A DNA stretch of 27,775 nt from Stentor coeruleus (lineage: Eukaryota; Ciliophora; Heterotrichea; Heterotrichida; Stentoridae): NCBI GenBank assembly GCA_001970955.1, contig MPUH01000972.1, positions 1 to 27,775 on the forward strand, given 5' to 3'. The translations under genes and the position numbers were made by a program. This document shows positions 8,850-19,383 of this stretch, piece by piece; position 1 is the stretch's first letter, and each line of letters starts with the position of its first letter. The notes below the pieces were generated by a model. It was given only the letters and a program-made list of their open reading frames with translations, was not told where the DNA came from and ran no database searches.

Positions 8850-11800
8850 GAATAATCTCTGTTCACCTCTATCTTTTGACATTCAATTCCTAAACAAGTG
8901 TTTTGGTTATTATTTCCTATCTTCAATCGACTCATTCCTATTTTTTATTCTTATCTCAATTGAAACACTATTAATACAAGAAAAATCTTCACACAAAGCA
9001 AATCTTAAAACTATACTAACCTTATCATTAATCATATTACTTTTATTTATCCTTATAACACTAGTACTATTTTATATCCCACTAGACACAATTTCTATTG
9101 CCCAAGTAATTTCATTATTATCTCAATTCTTCTTATGGATTATCATCTTAACTAGTTTCTACAACTTTACAGAACCTCACAAGTTCTCTAAGTCTTCACT
9201 TGTAACAATAAAGTTTTTTGTAATAACAAGATTTATCCTCCCTTGCTACTATATTTATCTATCTTTCAAAACCTTTTCTAATATATTTTCTCAACAAGTA
9301 ATAGAAACAATTGAAATAACCATCAATATAGTAATTCTATTTTTTGCTTTTATAAACATAAAATCTGAGTCTTATTTATCTTATAATACAAGGCTGATAG
9401 AAAATGAGTCAGAAATGAATTATTATGAAAAAATGAGTTTTTTTAGTAAAGTTACTTTGATTTGGCCTTACCCTTTGTTAAAACTTGGTAATACTCGACC
9501 TTTAGAATCTACAGATATTGATAAAATTCGAGAAAATGAAAGTTGTGTTTATCAGCAAAAGTGCTTAGATAAGTATATCCTAGATATATATTTATCATCT
9601 AGTAAATATGGTCTTATGAATATTCTTTATAAAAGATTCTTTTATGAAATTTTAGGAATAACCTTACTTGGTATTTTATCTTCAGGACTAGAATTCACAA
9701 CTCCTGTATTTATAGCACTTATTGAAAACTATCTTGCTAGTGATGAACCTTTATGGCGTGGGATTGCTTTAGTTATATATTTGCTTATAATAAAACTTAT
9801 AAAGTGCATTGTGACTAATCATTATAATTTTTTTAAGAATTTACTATCTATGCATATAAAATCAGGTCTTTCTTCGGAGATATATCAGAAATTATTAAGA
9901 ATATCCCTTTCGAGTATTTCGCAAAATAAAGATGATTCGCTTTCGTATGGGAAAATTATAAATTTGATACAAGTTGACCTTGATTGTATTGTATCAGGGA
10001 TTGTAAATTCTATGAATATTATTATTTTGCCTTTTATATTGGGTGTAGGATTGTATATGAATTTTAAAACTGTTGGATTTGCTGGAGGAATGACTGGAAC
10101 TGTTATTATAGTAATCTTAATGGTCTGTAATTTATTTTTCGGGAAAAAACTTTCAGTAGTTCAAAAAATACTTATGGAAAAAAGAGATAAACGTATGAAA
10201 GTTTGTAATGAACTTTTTAATAATATCAGAATATATAAAATATATAATTGGGAAGTAAAACTTTCAGACTATGTAATGCAAGCTAGAGATGAAGAACTTG
10301 AACAGCAAAAGATAACTTTTATGTGGAATGCAATGTCATTACTTTTAATGTGGGGTGCTCAGAATTATATTGCAGCTGGAATACTTACAGCAATGACTTT
10401 ATCTGGAGTAACTTTAACTCCTTTAAATGTTTTTGCTGGACTTTCGGTAATAAGAGTAATTAAAAGTACAATGGACATGCTCCCATCTATAGTAAACTCA
10501 TTTATTCAAACTAAAGTGAGTTTGACAAGAATACAAGAATATTTAAGAAGTAAAGATCAAAGTTTCTACATTGAAAACTATTCTAGTAACTCAGTGATAT
10601 CAATGAAAAATGCAAGTTTTTCATGGGATTCTAAAGTAAAAGATTCAAAAAAAATCGGCGAGCTTATTAAAACAAAAAGAATCCTCAAAAATTTAACTTT
10701 TGATATACATCAAGGAGAGCTTATTGCTATAGTAGGGAAATTCGCTTCAGGTAAATCATCTTTACTCCAAGCTTTGATTCAAAATATGGTTTATATAAAA
10801 GATGAAGACTCACAAGTAAATATATTTGGTTTAATAGCATTTTGCAATCAAGAAGCATGGATACAAAATAAAACAATACGTGATAATATTTTATTTGGCA
10901 AAGATTTCAATGAAAAAAAGTATTGGGATGTTATTAGAATATGTATGTTACAAGCTGATTTAGATATTTTCCCTGGAGGTGATATGACAGAAATAGGTGA
11001 AAAGGGGATAAATTTAAGCGGTGGACAAAAAGCTAGAGTTAGTATAGCAAGAGCTGTGTATTCTGATGCAGATATTTATTTATTTGATGATCCATTAGCA
11101 GCCTTAGATCAATATGTAGGCAAAATATTGTTTGAAGAATGTATTTATAAACATCTTAATAATAAAACAAGAATTATTGTGACAAATAACCAGGAATATT
11201 TGAGTTACGCTGATAGGATTTTAGTTATAAAATCTGGGAAAATTAAGCAATTCGGGAATTTTTCTAGTCTAATATCTAATCCTGGGTACTTTAAAGATGA
11301 TTTTATAATCGAACTTAAACAAGCTGAAATGTCTGAGTTAATAGATAATAATACAGAAAAATCTAATGGAATTCAAGGCAAAGGGAAAAAACTCATAGAA
11401 AATGAAGACAGAGTGATTGGCAGTGTAAAATTTTCGGTATACAAAAATTACTTCATAAACGCTGGGGGGATTTTCATAGTTTTTCTTGGAGTATTAGCTA
11501 TGATAGCCTGGCAAACTGATAGGACTTTTACAGATTTCTATTTAGCTAGTTGGACAAATCAATCATCATCAGAACAAAATACAAAACGTTTAGAAAATAT
11601 TGTAATTTTCGTCACAGGGTCTTTTTTTATAAGTATTTTCATATACCTACGAGCTTTAAATACCTTTTATGCCAGTCTTCGAGCAGCAAGAGTTATGTTT
11701 GTTAAAATGCTAACATCTTTACTAAATGCTCCAATTCCTTTATTTTATGATGTTAATCCTATGGGAAGAATACTAAACAGACTTTCAAAAGATCAAAGTA

Positions 11801-13137
11801 TAATTGATAGTGAAGTTGCTTATGCGATTAATTGGGCAATGGCATGTATTTTTTCACTATTTATGATAATCTGTTTTTGTATTTATAATATACCACTAGT
11901 CCTTTTATCTTTACCTATAGCAGCATATACTAGTTATAAAATCCAACAATTTTATCTTGGAACTTCAAGAGAACTTATAAGACTTGAAAGTATAAGTAAA
12001 AGTCCTATAATCCAACATTTTTCAGAAACTTTAAATGGTATATCGACAATAAGGGCATTTGGTTATCAGAAAATGTTTATTGAAAATTACTTTAAACTTA
12101 TAGACAAAAATAATTCTTTTATGTTTTATAAAAGCGGATGCTACTGTTGGCTTGCGATGTGTATTGAAATTGTATCTGATTTTGTACTTTTTATTAGCAC
12201 AATGGCTATTGTATATGGTAGAGATTATATTGATCCTGGACTTAGTGGCATTTGTTTAATATATATACTTATGTTGCCTGATGATATTTATTATTTAATA
12301 AATGCTACTACAAATCTTGAAAATTATATGGTTTCGGTTGAAAGGGTTCATAATATGGAATTTATAGTAAGTGAAAATAATCGTAGTTGCTTTAAAGATC
12401 AGTGGCTTAAGTCTTCAAATTGGCCATCACAAGGAGTAATTAAGTTTTATAAATACTCAGCAAGATATCGTCCTGATACTGATATAATACTCAATAATGT
12501 ATCTTTTACTATAAATTCTCATGAGAAAATTGGTATTATGGGTAAGACTGGCTCTGGGAAAAGTTCGATAGTCAATGCGCTTTTTAGGGTTTTTGAATGC
12601 TTTTCAGGTAGAATTTTTATTGATGATGTAGATATAGCTGAAATCGGCCTTGATTTGTTAAGACAAAAACTTAGTGTTATTCCTCAGGATCCTGCATTAT
12701 TTCAAGGTACACTTAGAGAAAATATTGATTTACTTAAACAATTTTCTGATGAGAAAATATTAAATACGTTGAAACTTGTCCAATTAGACTTTGGTGATAA
12801 AGGTTTAGATATGGAGATTAAAGAAAATGCTTCGAATTTATCAGTTGGGCAAAAGCAACTTATATGTATTGTAAGAGCTTTGTTAAAGAAAAGTAAGATT
12901 GTTATACTTGATGAAGCTACAGCTTCGATTGATTTTAAGACTGATATGATAATACAAAAGGTTATAAAAGAAGGGTTTGGAGATTGTACGGTTTTGACTA
13001 TTGCTCATAGGATAAATACGATTATGAACTCAGATAGAATTTTAGTTTTAGATAAAGGACAGGTTGTAGAGTTTGACACGCCACAGAAGTTACAAGAAGC
13101 TAATGGTCATTTTTGCAAATTAGCCAATTATCATTAA
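8848..13137 (+). CDS. ABCC/MRP-type full ABC transporter, copy 2
   Basis: This uninterrupted 1429-residue protein is a tandem paralogue of the preceding transporter. Layout: hydrophobic TMD0-like region (about 25-165), L0 linker with WPYPLLKLGNTRPLE near 205-225, TMD1, NBD1 (Walker A GKFASGKSS near 629, LSGGQ near 723, Walker B LFDDPLAALD near 745), charged linker, TMD2, NBD2 (Walker A GKTGSGKSS near 1232, LSVGQ near 1331, ILDEATASID near 1353, switch His1387 in AHR). NBD1 has the degenerate Asp of ABCC transporters plus Asn at the switch-His position (VTNNQEYL, near 780), so ATP hydrolysis is expected mainly at the NBD2 Walker site. Membrane export of conjugates or organic anions is the family role; the real substrate and compartment are unknown. 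Parts are nearly identical to copy 1 at DNA level while other parts are diverged, which suggests gene conversion. Confidence 0.95.
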   Translation: MNNLCSPLSFDIQFLNKCFGYYFLSSIDSFLFFILISIETLLIQEKSSHKANLKTILTLSLIILLLFILITLVLFYIPLDTISIAQVISLLSQFFLWIIILTSFYNFTEPHKFSKSSLVTIKFFVITRFILPCYYIYLSFKTFSNIFSQQVIETIEITINIVILFFAFINIKSESYLSYNTRLIENESEMNYYEKMSFFSKVTLIWPYPLLKLGNTRPLESTDIDKIRENESCVYQQKCLDKYILDIYLSSSKYGLMNILYKRFFYEILGITLLGILSSGLEFTTPVFIALIENYLASDEPLWRGIALVIYLLIIKLIKCIVTNHYNFFKNLLSMHIKSGLSSEIYQKLLRISLSSISQNKDDSLSYGKIINLIQVDLDCIVSGIVNSMNIIILPFILGVGLYMNFKTVGFAGGMTGTVIIVILMVCNLFFGKKLSVVQKILMEKRDKRMKVCNELFNNIRIYKIYNWEVKLSDYVMQARDEELEQQKITFMWNAMSLLLMWGAQNYIAAGILTAMTLSGVTLTPLNVFAGLSVIRVIKSTMDMLPSIVNSFIQTKVSLTRIQEYLRSKDQSFYIENYSSNSVISMKNASFSWDSKVKDSKKIGELIKTKRILKNLTFDIHQGELIAIVGKFASGKSSLLQALIQNMVYIKDEDSQVNIFGLIAFCNQEAWIQNKTIRDNILFGKDFNEKKYWDVIRICMLQADLDIFPGGDMTEIGEKGINLSGGQKARVSIARAVYSDADIYLFDDPLAALDQYVGKILFEECIYKHLNNKTRIIVTNNQEYLSYADRILVIKSGKIKQFGNFSSLISNPGYFKDDFIIELKQAEMSELIDNNTEKSNGIQGKGKKLIENEDRVIGSVKFSVYKNYFINAGGIFIVFLGVLAMIAWQTDRTFTDFYLASWTNQSSSEQNTKRLENIVIFVTGSFFISIFIYLRALNTFYASLRAARVMFVKMLTSLLNAPIPLFYDVNPMGRILNRLSKDQSIIDSEVAYAINWAMACIFSLFMIICFCIYNIPLVLLSLPIAAYTSYKIQQFYLGTSRELIRLESISKSPIIQHFSETLNGISTIRAFGYQKMFIENYFKLIDKNNSFMFYKSGCYCWLAMCIEIVSDFVLFISTMAIVYGRDYIDPGLSGICLIYILMLPDDIYYLINATTNLENYMVSVERVHNMEFIVSENNRSCFKDQWLKSSNWPSQGVIKFYKYSARYRPDTDIILNNVSFTINSHEKIGIMGKTGSGKSSIVNALFRVFECFSGRIFIDDVDIAEIGLDLLRQKLSVIPQDPALFQGTLRENIDLLKQFSDEKILNTLKLVQLDFGDKGLDMEIKENASNLSVGQKQLICIVRALLKKSKIVILDEATASIDFKTDMIIQKVIKEGFGDCTVLTIAHRINTIMNSDRILVLDKGQVVEFDTPQKLQEANGHFCKLANYH

Positions 13138-13538
13138 TTATTGAAATAAAATCTATATCCATCTTTAAAATTATTTGAAATAATTTATAATACTCTTCAC
13201 ACACTAAGTTACATTCACTATAAACCTTAAACTCTAGTTTTAAATAACAACCACAAAAATTCTATCATCAACACCAAACCTACAAAAACTTTCATTCCAT
13301 AAACATCACATTATCATAAAACTTATTATTAATCTTTATCAATCCTCTCCACAAAAAACTCTCATCCTCCATCCAAAAAGTTTAAAATCTGATCATCATC
13401 AAATCCTACCCTCACAATCCTAGCATGCCTAAAAAAACCCCTTATAAACTCATAACAAAATCTTCATAATCTCATTCTTATTCTCTTCCTCTATCTTGGC
13501 AAATCTGATATTGCCTATTAAAACCTCAGAAATAAAAT
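13138..13538. other. Intergenic region upstream of NAE1
   Basis: This 401-nt AT-rich spacer lies between two plus-strand genes. Positions 13238-13379 (142 nt) hold no G on the plus strand, and the rest up to the ATG has few. That is the same sense-strand G depletion seen before other genes. I find no RNA gene or conserved coding segment on either strand. Confidence 0.6.
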
Positions 13539-15041
13539 ATGGCGACTGACAACAAATACGATCGGCAACTAAGACTTTGGGGTTCAGAAGGTCAGCATTT
13601 ACTAAACACATCTCGTGTATGTATGTTAGGTTCATCTGGCTTAAGTAGTGAATCTCTAAAAAACCTAGTCCTCCCTGGGATTGGTTTTTTCACTATAGTA
13701 GACGATACTTTAGTCACAGAAAGAGATCTTGGGGAGAATTTCTTTGTAACCCAATCCGACCTTGGAAAGCCTCGAGCTGATGTAGTTAAGACATATTTAC
13801 TTGAACTCAATCCAGATGTTCAAGGAGAAAGTTTAATCCAAAGTATTCCTAGTGTATTATCAAACCCAAGCTTTTTTCAAACTTATTCTTTGATCATAGC
13901 ATGTCAGCTTTCTTTCTCAGAAATTAGAACTTTAGGGGCGATATGTGAACAGAATAATAAAAAACTTATAGTGGCTAAATCAAATGGGCTTCTTGGATAT
14001 CTTAGAATATATTGTAAAGAACATTTGGTAATAGAATCTAAACCTAGTGATAAAGAAATCTATGATTTACGTCTTTATGAACCTTTTCCTGAACTTTTAG
14101 CTTATGCTGAGAGTATAAGTCTTGATGGGATTCAAGATATTTATCATTCCCATATACCTTTTATAGTCCTTTTAGTCAAGTTTCTTAAGGAATGGACTGA
14201 GACTCATGGGACAAAACCTAGGAATATGGAGGAAAAAACTAGATTTAAAGACTTTGTTAAAGGAAAAAGCAGGGATTTCTTTGCCCAGTTGAATTTCCAG
14301 GAAGCCGTAAGTAAAGCGTATTTATGCTTTTTAGAAGAAAAACTACCTTCAGAAGTTATGGATATATTAAATGATGAGAAATCTGTTAATGCTGATGTAA
14401 ATAGTGAAGATTTTTGGATTTGTGCCAAGGCTGTAAAAGAGTTTATGGATAGAAACCAAACTGTACCTCTTAGTGGGATTTTTTCTGATATGACATCAGA
14501 TACTAATTCTTATATAACTTTACAGAATATTTATAAAAACCGAGCTGATTGTGATTATATTGAAGTCCTTCAAAACTACCAAAGGATTAAAGGAACAAAC
14601 CAAGAACCAGAAATTGTCAGGCAGTTCTGTAAAAATCTTCAAACCCTTGAAGTGACGCGTTTTCGTTCTTTAGAGTCTGAGTTTCTATCAATAAACGCTG
14701 AAAGTATCGATGAAGACGAATTTGAAGAATCCAAAAGCTTAGAATGGTACCTTGCCTTACGTGCTTTAGACTGGTTCATCCAAGATCAAAATCGTGAGCC
14801 AACCCAAGACGACAAAGAAACTCTTATAAAACATACCGAGACCCTAGGAAAATCCATAGCCTCAGAAATTGCTGAAGAAATCATCCGTTTCGGTAAAAGT
14901 GAACTTCATTGTATCAGTGCTTTTATAGGTGGCGCATTAAGCCAAGAAGCTGTAAAGCTCATAACCCATCAATACACTCCAATAAACAACACTTTCCTTT
15001 TCAATAGTGTTCATACAACCGCCGTAGTGCTAAATCTCTAG
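13539..15041 (+). CDS. NAE1: NEDD8-activating enzyme E1 regulatory subunit (APP-BP1/ULA1/AXR1)
   Basis: The 500-residue intronless protein matches NAE1 (534 aa in human) along its length. The N-terminus KYDRQLRLWGSEGQ (6-19) is the ThiF/E1 adenylation-fold signature, followed by LKNLVLPGIGFFTIVDD, ENFFVTQSDLGKPRA and LLGYLRIYCKEH. The C-terminus FIGGALSQEAVKLIT then PINNTFLFNS is the typical end of this subunit. NAE1 pairs with the catalytic subunit UBA3 to adenylate NEDD8 and start cullin neddylation. As expected it has no catalytic Cys domain of its own. The start is supported by the conserved KYDRQLRLWG close to the N-terminus. The stop is TAG, 48 nt before the ribosomal protein gene. Confidence 0.96.
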   Translation: MATDNKYDRQLRLWGSEGQHLLNTSRVCMLGSSGLSSESLKNLVLPGIGFFTIVDDTLVTERDLGENFFVTQSDLGKPRADVVKTYLLELNPDVQGESLIQSIPSVLSNPSFFQTYSLIIACQLSFSEIRTLGAICEQNNKKLIVAKSNGLLGYLRIYCKEHLVIESKPSDKEIYDLRLYEPFPELLAYAESISLDGIQDIYHSHIPFIVLLVKFLKEWTETHGTKPRNMEEKTRFKDFVKGKSRDFFAQLNFQEAVSKAYLCFLEEKLPSEVMDILNDEKSVNADVNSEDFWICAKAVKEFMDRNQTVPLSGIFSDMTSDTNSYITLQNIYKNRADCDYIEVLQNYQRIKGTNQEPEIVRQFCKNLQTLEVTRFRSLESEFLSINAESIDEDEFEESKSLEWYLALRALDWFIQDQNREPTQDDKETLIKHTETLGKSIASEIAEEIIRFGKSELHCISAFIGGALSQEAVKLITHQYTPINNTFLFNSVHTTAVVLNL

Positions 15042-15089
15042 TTAAAATCTAAGTTGTCTTTTAAAAAAAAAACACTAATCCTGTAAAAA

Positions 15090-15482
15090 ATGGTGCGAAT
15101 GAACGTATTGGCTGACTGCTTAAAAAGCATCATAAATGCCGAAAAGCGAGGTAAAAGACAAGTCCTTATAAGACCATGTTCCAAAGTAGTTTTACGTTTT
15201 CTTAGATTGATGCAGAAGCATGGGTATATTGGAGAGTTCGAAGTTGTAGATGACCATCGGTCTAATAAAATCATCGTGGACCTTAATGGCCGGCTTAACA
15301 AATGTGGGGTGATTTCCCCAAGATTTGATATTTCGCTGGTGGATTTGGACCAAGTGACGACGAATCTTCTACCATCAAGGCAGTTCGGATATGTGGTTTT
15401 GACGACAACTTATGGGATTTTAGACCATGAAGAGGCAAGAAAAAGGCACACAGGGGGGAAATTGTTGGGCTTTTTCTATTAA
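15090..15482 (+). CDS. RPS15A: 40S ribosomal protein uS8 (S15a/S22)
   Basis: At 130 residues the protein has exactly the normal eukaryotic length. Diagnostic segments are [14 protein letters not shown] at the start, the central [15 protein letters not shown], and the end [14 protein letters not shown]. It is a small-subunit protein that contacts the 18S rRNA central domain. No intron is present. The gene begins 48 nt after the NAE1 stop; the leader has an A-run and few G. It converges with the MFS gene, whose stop is only 34 nt away, so the two 3' UTRs must be very short or overlap. Confidence 0.98.
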   Translation: MVRMNVLADCLKSIINAEKRGKRQVLIRPCSKVVLRFLRLMQKHGYIGEFEVVDDHRSNKIIVDLNGRLNKCGVISPRFDISLVDLDQVTTNLLPSRQFGYVVLTTTYGILDHEEARKRHTGGKLLGFFY

Positions 15483-15516
15483 ACCTTAGTTAAAATTGCA
15501 CTTAGAAGACCTAGTT

Positions 15517-17178
15517 TTATAATTTGTAAGGCACTTCAGTCAAACATGGGAAGTACGAAGCGAGTTTACGGCTATGCCAAAGAAGAACCGCATAGGACAA
15601 TGAGAGGATCCATAGGCCTAGAGTATGCCAAGGGATTATTATTATGAGTATCGGCCCGATATATGCAGCAAGGGCCTTTGCACAGAGACATAAGAAATCA
15701 TTTTTCTCTAGCTCTCCTTCACGTTGAGATAAAGGTACAGAATCAGCTATTATTATTGTCCCACAAGGCATATACAGTTCTGATGATAATAAAATCCATA
15801 TGCAAAAAAACCCAGCTATTATGGGGCTTATATGGAAAATATTTAATAAAGGTAGGATAAAAACTAGGCCACAGCTTAACCCTAAGGCTGTTTGTGTTAG
15901 AAAATAGTATGAAAATTTCCCTAGAAGGCTTTCAAAAGATAGCAAAAATATTAGACTTCCCAAGGAGTATATAAAAAAAAGAACCCTGCCTACTGTGTAG
16001 ATGCTTTTTGATGATGAGGTTATGAAAAACCAATAAGGTAAAGATTCGAATATAAGAGCTGCAACAAAGTTGCAGCAAATTCTAAAGCTCAGGGCAAATT
16101 TCAGATGTATATTAGTTTCAGGAATTGATTGGGGTTTTGATATTACTGGGGTTTCTGGTATTTCTCCATTGTGTAATTCTTCTATATTATCGAATTCTTC
16201 TTCTATAAAAGATATATGCGTACGTTTACCATCACCTTCATGCCTTTCATGCTCTTTAGTCTCAGAATTTGCGTCTGGGAACTTGAACGAAGGCTCAAGT
16301 TTAGGCCTGGCGCTATTGAGTCTTCTACTAACAAGTTCTTTGTTTATAATATTTTTTGGGCTATAATATTTCACTTCTTCAGGACTTACAGATTCTTCAG
16401 AAGGTAAATGTTCATTACTTAATACTGAAGATTGTAAATAATTAGCCAAATCTGATTTTTCTTTAACATTACGATCTGAAGATTGTGGGCTTTCTTTTTG
16501 ATCTTTAATTTCAGGTAATTCTGTGTACTTTTGTTGTGGTTCTTTATATACAAACCCTAATGTTTTTATAGAAAAAAGAAGCAGTATAGCAGAAAGGTCT
16601 AATAAAAGCACAATAAGACTACTAAATAAAAACTTTTTCTGAACAAATTTCGAATTATCTGGAAGAAAGTCTTCACAAGATGTTAAAAAACTTCCAACTG
16701 CCAAACCTAATAAAAATCCCATTCTTATCGCCCAAAGACTTTTTTTAGCTGTAGAATTCCAATCACCTTTTGCCTGATAATCAATACTTATCAAATACTT
16801 ACGTACTGCGAATTGAAAGTTGTAACAGAAACCACTAAGAATTCTACAACATATAAGCATTAAAAAGCTACTAAAAAGACCAAAGAAGATAATAGCTAAA
16901 GCTGAACCAAATAGTAAAGTAATAAGCACCCATTTGATATTGTAATGCAAAGTTAGATGAGAAATTATCTTATGGCCGACAAGTTTACCTAGGAAATATG
17001 ACATGGGAATCAATCCTGAGTAGAAGCCAATAAACTGTGGCTCGGTTTGGAGATATTCAAGAACAATATAACAGTTTAAAGGCCAAAAAAACTATATAAT
17101 ACTTACCCCACTATCTAGTCCACTTAGGAATAATGTATATAAGCCGATACCTTTTTCTAAATCCATGTTGTCCTCCAT
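15517..17178 (-). CDS. Major facilitator superfamily transporter (TetA/ZIFL-like), two exons
   Basis: The coding sequence is complement(15517-17091, 17107-17178), 548 residues, once a 15-nt intron is removed. Exon 1 encodes MEDNMDLEKGIGLYTLFLSGLDSG, and exon 2 opens with FFWPLNCYIVLEYLQ and continues GLIPMSYFLGKLVGH. GRLVG-like glycine and charged residues between TM2 and TM3, a second helix set (FSSFLMLICCRILSGF), a charged cytoplasmic loop of about 110 residues between the two halves, and a second hydrophobic half are typical of 12-helix MFS proteins. TM2-3 most resembles drug or zinc-induced-facilitator-like carriers, but the substrate cannot be assigned. Without the intron, translation would start at an internal ATG (17013) and lose the first membrane helix. 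The promoter side is 122 nt from the end of the Rab gene. Confidence 0.88.
17092..17106 (-). other. 15-nt spliceosomal intron in the MFS gene
   Basis: On the minus strand the intron reads GTAAGTATTATATAG. It lies in phase 0 and contains an in-frame TAG. Removing it joins LDSG to FFWPLN, giving the expected first transmembrane helix. Position 10 is A, the expected branch point of Stentor mini-introns. Confidence 0.88.
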
Positions 17179-17300
17179 GCTTTTTTATATTGGATATGCT
17201 GACCATTTATAAGAAGATAAAGGTCTATAGAAGTGAAAAATTAGGATTAAGGGAAGAGGTTTAAAGACTTAGATTTTGCATTTTTTGATTAGTTATTTCC

Positions 17301-17876
17301 TTAGCAGCAAAAACTGTTGTTTTTCGGTTCTTCCAGTTTGAGGCCTTGTTTTTTCTTTTGTGCTGCAGCTTTAGGAAGCTTTTTGGCTATGTTGTAGAAG
17401 GTTTCATGTATATTTTCTCCTGTTTTCGCTGAGACTTCACTGTGCATTAACGAGTATCTCTGTGCTAATTGTTCTGCCGCTTGTTTAGATACTGCTCGAT
17501 TTAAATCAAGTTTATTTCCTACTAAGCCAATAAGTACAGTTGGAGGTGCATGGTCATGAAGCTCTTTAATCCAATCTTTTGCCCCTTCTAAAGAATTATT
17601 TGCTGATATATCGTAAACAATCAAAGCAGCAGCTGCATTTTTGTAATACATTGGGGTAAGACTTCTGTACTTTTCTTGACCAGCAGTGTCCCAAACTTCG
17701 ATTTTGTAAAAGCAATTATCCATTTCAAGCCTTTTTGTCACAAAGTTCGCCCCGATTGTTGGTTGGGAACTGTCAAGGAATTCTTCATTTGCATATCTGT
17801 GAACTATGCAGGTTTTACCCACGTTGCTGTTACCTAGGATTACAAATTTGTATTGATATTCTGGGATTTCTGCCAT
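17301..17876 (-). CDS. Rab5-like small GTPase
   Basis: The 191-residue protein has all Ras-fold boxes: P-loop GNSNVGKT (15-22), switch I Thr40, WDTAGQEKY (62-70, Gln67 intact), NKLD (121-124) and SAK (149-151). It ends in CC, the double-geranylgeranylation site of Rabs. The SLTPMYYKNAAAALIVYDI segment and IAKKLPK near the end are most like Rab5/Rab21/Rab22, which act on early endosomes and phagosomes. Assignment within that group is tentative. The gene is intronless with a TAA stop. The 117 nt before its ATG are G-free on the sense strand. Confidence 0.95.
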   Translation of the reverse strand: MAEIPEYQYKFVILGNSNVGKTCIVHRYANEEFLDSSQPTIGANFVTKRLEMDNCFYKIEVWDTAGQEKYRSLTPMYYKNAAAALIVYDISANNSLEGAKDWIKELHDHAPPTVLIGLVGNKLDLNRAVSKQAAEQLAQRYSLMHSEVSAKTGENIHETFYNIAKKLPKAAAQKKKQGLKLEEPKNNSFCC

Positions 17877-17993
17877 TATTAGATTAGGATTTTTTGGATT
17901 GTTTTAGGTATTTTGTTGTTTGGAGAGGGTTTTAGGGAATGTGTTGAGGAATATGGTTGGGGTGTTAATTTTGATTTGGGTGTTGGTTATTGT
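17877..17993 (-). promoter_or_regulatory. G-free sense-strand tract upstream of the Rab gene
   Basis: The plus strand has no C for 117 nt immediately before the Rab start codon and is rich in G, so the sense (minus) strand is G-free and C-rich. The tract ends abruptly at 17994, where the bias reverses toward the end of the phosphatase gene. Its function is inferred from position. Confidence 0.45.
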
Positions 17994-18146
17994 CTACAAA
18001 CCTTAATAATTTCATAAATATTTGCAAAATCACTATTTCCTGTACCTTTATTTCCATAAACCACAATAAAATTACTCCTACCATACTCTTAACCAACCAA
18101 TTTTTCTAAAATCCGCATTCTCAATTCCTATTTATTATGCCCATTA

Positions 18147-19067
18147 CTATAAGAAATACTCCATTACAGGGTTTTTAGGAGGGGGTTCTCTAGCATCAGC
18201 CGGCGCCGCTTCAAAAGTTTTATACGACCTATTCAAATTTTCATCAAGTTCCAATATCGCCGCAACATTTCCACACCTATAACAATAATTAGGTGCAGAC
18301 CACACAGTAACTAAAGTATCATTAAACATAGTTTTATATCCTTCCATAACAAGTTGATGTGCTCTAGCAATAAGTTCAATATTATTTTCATTATTCCACT
18401 TAGCTACAATATCTTTACCAAATACATATCCAGCTCCACGAGGGCTTAAACTCCAACCAGATGTTTCTTCAGGGTCTGACCATAACAAATCACACATAAT
18501 TCCTTCATGTGGTACTTCTTGTTTCCTATCAATATTCCTAATCTCATCAATAGTACTAAGTTTTGGGGATAATCCTCCATGTACACAAAAAATCCTATTT
18601 TCAATCACTGAAGCTAAAGCCATATAATCAAAAACTTCAGTACAGTATCTCCATACATTGACTGAACCATATTTTCTTAGACATTCATCATAAAAACCAT
18701 AGACTTGGGTGATTTGACGGCTTTCATGATTTCCTCTGATTAAAGTTATCCGGTCAGGGTAGCGAACTTTTAATGCTAATAACAAAAGAAATGTCTCTAC
18801 ACTATGATATCCACGATCTACAAAGTCACCCATAAACAAATAGTTTGTTAATGGACACTCACCTCCAACCATAAACAATTCACACAAGTCGTGGAATTGC
18901 CCATGAATGTCTCCACAAACTGTTACTGGGGCTGAGATCATCTGAACGTTACTTTCTTCTGATAGGATTTCTCTTGCTTTTAGGCATAGAGCTTTGACTT
19001 CTGACTCTTTAATATACTCACATCTTTTTAGCTGATCTATTTGCCTATCGAGGTCTGCTGTTGACAT
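18147..19067 (-). CDS. PPP4C: Serine/threonine protein phosphatase 4 catalytic subunit
   Basis: The 306-residue protein (human PPP4C is 307) carries the PPP-family metal and phosphate motifs GDIHG (52-56), GDFVDRG (80-86) and GNHE (112-115), and ends YFL, the conserved C-terminus of PP2A-like enzymes. The start [20 protein letters not shown] and [16 protein letters not shown] near 264 match PP4 better than PP2A or PP6. PP4 dephosphorylates proteins in DNA-damage signalling, centrosome function and splicing, together with R2/R3 partners. No intron. The stop is TAG. It shares strand and direction with the Rab gene, 270 nt downstream. Confidence 0.96.
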   Translation of the reverse strand: MSTADLDRQIDQLKRCEYIKESEVKALCLKAREILSEESNVQMISAPVTVCGDIHGQFHDLCELFMVGGECPLTNYLFMGDFVDRGYHSVETFLLLLALKVRYPDRITLIRGNHESRQITQVYGFYDECLRKYGSVNVWRYCTEVFDYMALASVIENRIFCVHGGLSPKLSTIDEIRNIDRKQEVPHEGIMCDLLWSDPEETSGWSLSPRGAGYVFGKDIVAKWNNENNIELIARAHQLVMEGYKTMFNDTLVTVWSAPNYCYRCGNVAAILELDENLNRSYKTFEAAPADAREPPPKNPVMEYFL

Positions 19068-19231
19068 TTATTAGAGAGTTTTGGATTATTTATGGATTTG
19101 GTTTTGGAATTATTAGATTGAGAAAATTGTAGGGTTTATGAGAAGATTAAAGGTGGGTTTTTTTTTGGTTTTGGAATTTGTGGGTTGTGATAATAAGAGA
19201 ATTTGTGGTGTGATAAGGATTTTTTAAAGTA
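19068..19231 (-). promoter_or_regulatory. G-free sense-strand tract upstream of PPP4C
   Basis: No C occurs on the plus strand for 164 nt directly upstream of the PPP4C start, so the sense strand has no G. G is frequent on the plus strand. This mirrors the tract before ABC transporter 2, now on the opposite strand. Its role in promoter or leader function is inferred. Confidence 0.45.
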
Positions 19232-19383
19232 CTTATTATAGATTGATGATAAAGGTGAGTTGGGAAATAGGTTTGAGGAAGGAATATTTTTTTTCATATG
19301 GGAAAGCTTTTTAATTTATAAATACTCACCTAAATCTTTAAAGCCTTAAATTACTCATCTTTCTCATCTCTTATCAATTATTA

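Noticed and set aside
13379..13538. A short antisense gene upstream of NAE1, joined across a 16-nt GT..AG stretch and ending FLDGG
   Set aside because: It needs a GTT-type donor unlike the other introns, overlaps the NAE1 start, has no recognisable family and lies in a G-poor promoter-like tract.
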